From Bacteroidota bacterium (lineage in GTDB: Bacteria > Bacteroidota > Bacteroidia > Bacteroidales > Prolixibacteraceae): a stretch of 9,558 bases of DNA. The notes beneath the pieces were generated by a model that was not told the DNA's origin, made no database searches, and saw only the letters and a list, made by a program, of their open reading frames with translations. The DNA lies in NCBI GenBank assembly GCA_013203755.1, contig JABMPI010000609.1, positions 1 to 9,558 of the forward strand, given 5' to 3'. Within the stretch, counting starts at the first letter, position 1, and each line of letters starts with the position of its first letter. The position numbers and the translations under genes were made by a program. Below, piece by piece: positions 7,162 to 9,558 of the stretch.

Positions 7162-7189
7162 TGTAACAATCGATGTCGAAGCACCTATA
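7162..7189 (+). promoter_or_regulatory. Possible ECF-sigma-type promoter of the Spy-like gene
   Basis: TGTAAC at 7162-7167 resembles the AAC-containing -35 box of extracytoplasmic-function sigma factors, and CCTATA at 7184-7189 stands 16 nt downstream where a -10 box would be. A start near 7197 would leave a leader of about 23 nt before the ATG at 7220. Envelope proteins of this kind are often under stress sigma factors, but this reading rests on motif resemblance only. Confidence 0.22.
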
Positions 7190-7219
7190 ACAAAAAGTGT
7201 AACTATAAAATTAGCACCA

Positions 7220-7597
7220 ATGAAAAAATTAGGATTATTATTAATGATTGTGATTCTTGGAACCACAGTATCAATGGCTCAAAACAGAGGTGGACAAAAT
7301 TCAACTCCGGAAGAAAGGGCAAAAAGTCAAACTGCTGAACTTAAAGAACTACTTGATTTGAAAAAAGATCAGGAAAAAAAGGTGTATGATCTAAATTTAA
7401 AGACAGGTAAGGAAATGGCTGCATTGCGCAGTGGTGGTGGAGACAGAGAAGGTATGCGTGAAAAATATGGTAAAATGCGTGAAGAGTCAAATAAAGAAAT
7501 GAAAAAAATATTGACCGAAGATCAGTATAAAAAATACCAAAAATATCAGCAGGAACGTAGAGAAAGAAGAGGTCAAGGTGGCGGTGGAAATCGCTAA
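7220..7597 (+). CDS. Small exported Spy/CpxP-like (LTxxQ) helical protein
   Basis: A 125-residue protein with a clear signal peptide: MKK, a hydrophobic core LGLLLMIVILGTT, and a likely cleavage after SMA (residue 20). The mature part is highly charged and predicted mostly helical. It has two LTxxQ-like segments, LLDLKKDQEKKV (44-55) and LTEDQYKKY (98-106), the pattern of the Spy/CpxP superfamily and its small Bacteroidota relatives; a Gly/Arg-rich tail closes it (about 112-125). Spy and CpxP are periplasmic chaperone or stress-sensor proteins, so an envelope role is plausible but not shown. The frame is open upstream to a TTG at 7130, but the ATG at 7220 is preferred because it puts the signal peptide at the N terminus. 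It lies alone between two terminators, so it is a single-gene unit. Confidence 0.82.
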   Translation: MKKLGLLLMIVILGTTVSMAQNRGGQNSTPEERAKSQTAELKELLDLKKDQEKKVYDLNLKTGKEMAALRSGGGDREGMREKYGKMREESNKEMKKILTEDQYKKYQKYQQERRERRGQGGGGNR

Positions 7598-7640
7598 TAA
7601 AATAGTAGTTAGTTTAGTTTAATTTAGTTTTGTTTGTGTT

Positions 7641-7672
7641 AAAGGGTTTGTATTAATTGCAAACCCTTTTTT
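7641..7672 (+). terminator. Hairpin terminator after the Spy-like gene
   Basis: AAAGGGTTTG (7641-7650) pairs perfectly with CAAACCCTTT (7660-7669) over 10 bp around a 9-nt loop, and the stem runs directly into a six-T tract (7667-7672). It begins 43 nt after the stop codon and is a classical intrinsic terminator. Confidence 0.9.
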
Positions 7673-7773
7673 CATAATTGATTAGATATTATTGACAATA
7701 ATAGTTGGGATAAAGTCCTGTTTCTTTAGTGTTGTAAATGTATAGGAGAATGTTATTCAATTGAAATGGACTT

Positions 7774-7828
7774 CAATTAACTTTTTTTGTTAAGAATTCT
7801 GTTTTTCTAAAGATGAACAATTAACTTT
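7774..7828 (+). repeat. 11-bp direct repeat upstream of the beta-helix gene
   Basis: CAATTAACTTT occurs at 7774-7784 and again at 7818-7828, 44 bp apart (about four turns of the helix). The second copy contains most of the proposed -7 element. It could be a regulator site or a chance repeat in AT-rich DNA. Confidence 0.4.
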
Positions 7829-7829
7829 G
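7798..7829 (+). promoter_or_regulatory. Probable promoter of the beta-helix gene
   Basis: TAACTTTG at 7822-7829 is an exact TAnnTTTG -7 element, and TCTG at 7798-7801 matches three of four bases of the -33 TTTG with a 20-nt spacer, within the usual 19-21. The start codon at 7852 follows 22 nt later. The rest of the gap after the terminator (7673-7797) holds no gene; it contains a 10-bp palindrome TTCAATTGAA at 7756-7765 and one half of an 11-bp direct repeat. Confidence 0.55.
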
Positions 7830-7851
7830 AACAAGCCAAAAACTTAAATCA

Positions 7852-9132
7852 ATGAAATCCATTTATCTCTGTCTCCTTCTTTTTACCCCAATATTTTTGG
7901 TTGCGCAATCTAAAATTAACAAAGTTGATGCTTTAGTTACACCAAAAACCATTGAAAGTAATATTACTGTTGGGGGAGCCGATGCTGATATCTCAGGATA
8001 CAATAATCAGTCGATTCAATTCGCCGTCGATGCAATTGCAAAAACCGGTGGAACGGTAAAATTAAATCGCGGATTTTATGAAATTATTGCTCCGATTCGA
8101 ATGAAATCTTATGTAAATCTGATCGGTTCAGGGAAAGAGACTGTATTAAAACGCGGCTCCGGTATTCAAACAAAATATGTTGTTGATGCTGATTATGGGG
8201 AGTTGAAGTTAACTGTAGCAAATTCTGATGGATTTGAGATTGGTATGAAAATTCAGATTGCGGATGACGTGAACAGCGGTTGCTGGAATGTTTCAACTGC
8301 ATATATAACTGATATTATTGACCATGTTATTTATATTGATGCTGGATTAATCCGCGATTACAGATCTGATAAAAATGGATTGATTTCAAATGCATCTTCT
8401 GTAATTGAAGTTCTTGATGCCGAAAATGTAAACATCTCAAACCTAACAGTCGATGGCAACCGTGATAAGAATTTCTTTGCCGATGGGTGCAACAGTGCAG
8501 GAATTCTGGTTTATAAATCGAAAAATATAAAAGTAGATCATGTTCATGTAAAAGATTTTAATGGAGAAGGAATAAGTTGGCAGACAACCGAGAATGTTAC
8601 CATTGAAAACTGCGAAATTTCGGGAAGTGGAAATACGGGATTACATCCTGGAACAGGCTCGCCTTTTTCGCTTATTAAAGATAACGATATTCACCACAAC
8701 GATATGGACGGTCTGTTTATTTGCTGGCGTGTATATGAGAGTCGGGTAGAGGGTAATAAAATGCATAATAACGGACGATTTGGTATATGTACCGGACACA
8801 AAGATACCGATGTCGTTTTTGTGGGAAATCATATTTTTGAAAATCAAAGTGACGGAGTAAACCTGCGCGGGGAAAGAGAAAGTAATGCACCGCATAGAAA
8901 TACTTTTCTCAAGAATATTATTGAAAACAACGGTGTTGGAGGCAGTGGTTACGGATTTTCAATTAACTCTCAGGCACAAAACCTTTTGCTGAAGGAGAAT
9001 ATTTTTAAGAATTCAGCAAAAACTCAAAAGGCTGCAATCTATATTTATAAAAATGGTTTGAAGCCTAAATTGGAAAATAATCTATTTGATAAACATGAAT
9101 TGGGTACGTTAGTTTTTGAAAACAAAGAATAA
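7852..9132 (+). CDS. Exported right-handed beta-helix protein, activity unknown
   Basis: A 426-residue protein with a signal peptide (hydrophobic core about 4-17, probable cleavage near VAQ-S, residue 19). The mature N terminus has the pectate-lyase-superfamily entry pattern: NQSIQFAVDAIAKTGGTVKLNRGFYEI (about 52-78), then a segment (about 115-170) that looks like a small inserted beta domain. From about 185 to 426 there are at least eight rungs of 20-27 residues with N-x-I/V and G-I/L-x-I/V spacing, typical of PbH1 repeats. Polar and aromatic residues cluster in LHPGTGSP (264-271), DGLFICWRV (286-294), GHKDTD (315-320), LRGERE (338-343) and PHRN (347-350), which may form a carbohydrate-binding or catalytic face. 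Fold is confident; lyase, hydrolase, epimerase or adhesin function cannot be chosen from sequence. It is transcribed alone and converges on the symporter gene. Confidence 0.85.
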   Translation: MKSIYLCLLLFTPIFLVAQSKINKVDALVTPKTIESNITVGGADADISGYNNQSIQFAVDAIAKTGGTVKLNRGFYEIIAPIRMKSYVNLIGSGKETVLKRGSGIQTKYVVDADYGELKLTVANSDGFEIGMKIQIADDVNSGCWNVSTAYITDIIDHVIYIDAGLIRDYRSDKNGLISNASSVIEVLDAENVNISNLTVDGNRDKNFFADGCNSAGILVYKSKNIKVDHVHVKDFNGEGISWQTTENVTIENCEISGSGNTGLHPGTGSPFSLIKDNDIHHNDMDGLFICWRVYESRVEGNKMHNNGRFGICTGHKDTDVVFVGNHIFENQSDGVNLRGERESNAPHRNTFLKNIIENNGVGGSGYGFSINSQAQNLLLKENIFKNSAKTQKAAIYIYKNGLKPKLENNLFDKHELGTLVFENKE

Positions 9133-9151
9133 GTGTCAATTCGATAGATTG

Positions 9152-9558
9152 TTATTTCGATTTTTTCTCGGGTAAAATCAAACTAAAAACAATTGCCATC
9201 AAAAATGCCAGTAGATAACTTGCCAGTCGCTCTGAAATACCAGTAGGTTCAACCAACCAGGTTTTCCAAATTACGGATGAAACAGTTCCGGTAATTAAAC
9301 TGGCAAAAACTCCGGCGCGTGATAATCGTTTCCAGAAAATAAGTAAAACAATGGCTGGGCCAAAAGAAGCTCCAATACCACTCCATGCGTACGAAACCAA
9401 ACCGTAAACGGTATCTTCCATAACAATTGCCAAAAGAAAACCCACTAATCCAACCGCCAGCGTTAGCAGTTTATTGAGAAATAGCAGACGTTTTTCATCC
9501 ATCTTTTTCTTCGCTATCTGCAAGTAAAAATCTTCAGTCATCGACGAAGAAACTACCA
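9152..9558 (-). CDS. Sodium:solute symporter (proline permease PutP-like), 3' part
   Basis: This is the C-terminal 134 or so codons of an SSS-family inner-membrane transporter that couples solute uptake to sodium entry. The gene begins beyond the right edge: the frame is open to 9558, reading VVSSSMTEDFYLQIAKKK, and the Met at 9541 lies inside the family motif SSxLTEDFY, so it is not the start. The segment GLVSYAWSGIGASFGPAIVLL followed by FWKRLSRAG is very close to the end of proline permease PutP and supports a proline-type substrate, although SSS substrates are hard to assign from sequence. About four membrane segments are visible before the short basic tail EKKSK. It runs towards the beta-helix gene with only 19 nt between the two stops. 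Confidence 0.88.
   Translation of the reverse strand, partial: VVSSSMTEDFYLQIAKKKMDEKRLLFLNKLLTLAVGLVGFLLAIVMEDTVYGLVSYAWSGIGASFGPAIVLLIFWKRLSRAGVFASLITGTVSSVIWKTWLVEPTGISERLASYLLAFLMAIVFSLILPEKKSK

Noticed and set aside
7130..7219. Upstream TTG start that would add 30 residues to the Spy-like protein
   Set aside because: The extension has no signal-like or family character and would bury the clear signal peptide that begins at the ATG at 7220.
7605..7633. Degenerate TTTAG repeats after the Spy-like gene
   Set aside because: Short, imperfect and AT-rich, between the stop codon and the terminator; no sign of function or of a mobile-element end.
9133..9151. Bidirectional terminator between the convergent beta-helix and symporter genes
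   Set aside because: The 19-nt gap has only a weak CAAT/ATTG pairing and no stable stem, so no terminator can be supported.
9539..9541. ATG on the minus strand as start of the symporter gene
   Set aside because: It falls within the SSxLTEDFY motif of the SSS family and the frame stays open to the window edge, so it is an internal Met of a gene that continues outside.
1..9558. CRISPR arrays, tRNA or rRNA genes, insertion sequences, prophage or toxin-antitoxin genes
   Set aside because: None seen: no regularly spaced repeats, no cloverleaf-like segments, no transposase or integrase frames, and the genes are mainly core functions in normal operon spacing.

Overview
The window looks like chromosomal DNA of a Bacteroidota bacterium, possibly a marine or sediment Bacteroidales/Marinilabiliales relative (the finer placement is inference). 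The signs are a low GC content, A-rich stretches instead of Shine-Dalgarno sites before start codons, TAnnTTTG-type -7 promoter elements, a branched-chain 2-oxoacid dehydrogenase E1 with alpha and beta halves fused in one chain, and a CTP synthase gene directly followed by a long Bacteroidota-type yidC.

Layout, left to right. (1) 1-2989: a tight + strand operon with the 3' end of a lipoamide acyltransferase (E2) gene, the fused E1 alpha/beta gene and a long-chain flavodoxin gene. It ends in a strong perfect 14-bp hairpin terminator at 3010-3040. (2) 2990-3523: an AT-rich gene-free stretch with several repeated or palindromic motifs and a likely pyrG promoter. (3) 3524-7054: pyrG and yidC, 2 nt apart, closed by a hairpin terminator. 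As written, pyrG starts with TTG and carries a one-base frameshift at an A6 run (4338-4343) that splits the synthetase half from the glutaminase half. (4) 7220-7597: a small exported Spy/CpxP-like protein with its own terminator. (5) 7852-9132: an exported right-handed beta-helix protein of unknown activity. (6) 9152-9558, minus strand: the 3' end of a sodium:proline-type (SSS family) symporter gene, convergent with the beta-helix gene.

Functionally this is mostly core metabolism and envelope biogenesis: E2+E1 act together in oxidative decarboxylation of branched-chain 2-oxoacids, with a flavodoxin carried on the same transcript; PyrG makes CTP and YidC inserts membrane proteins. The last three genes are envelope or transport functions. 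I see no mobile element, CRISPR array, tRNA or rRNA, and no convincing new multi-gene system. The points most worth a second look are the pyrG frameshift, the repeat-rich pyrG upstream region, the flavodoxin linked to the dehydrogenase (with an unusual FMN phosphate loop), the non-canonical thiamine-diphosphate motif of E1, and the unidentified beta-helix protein.
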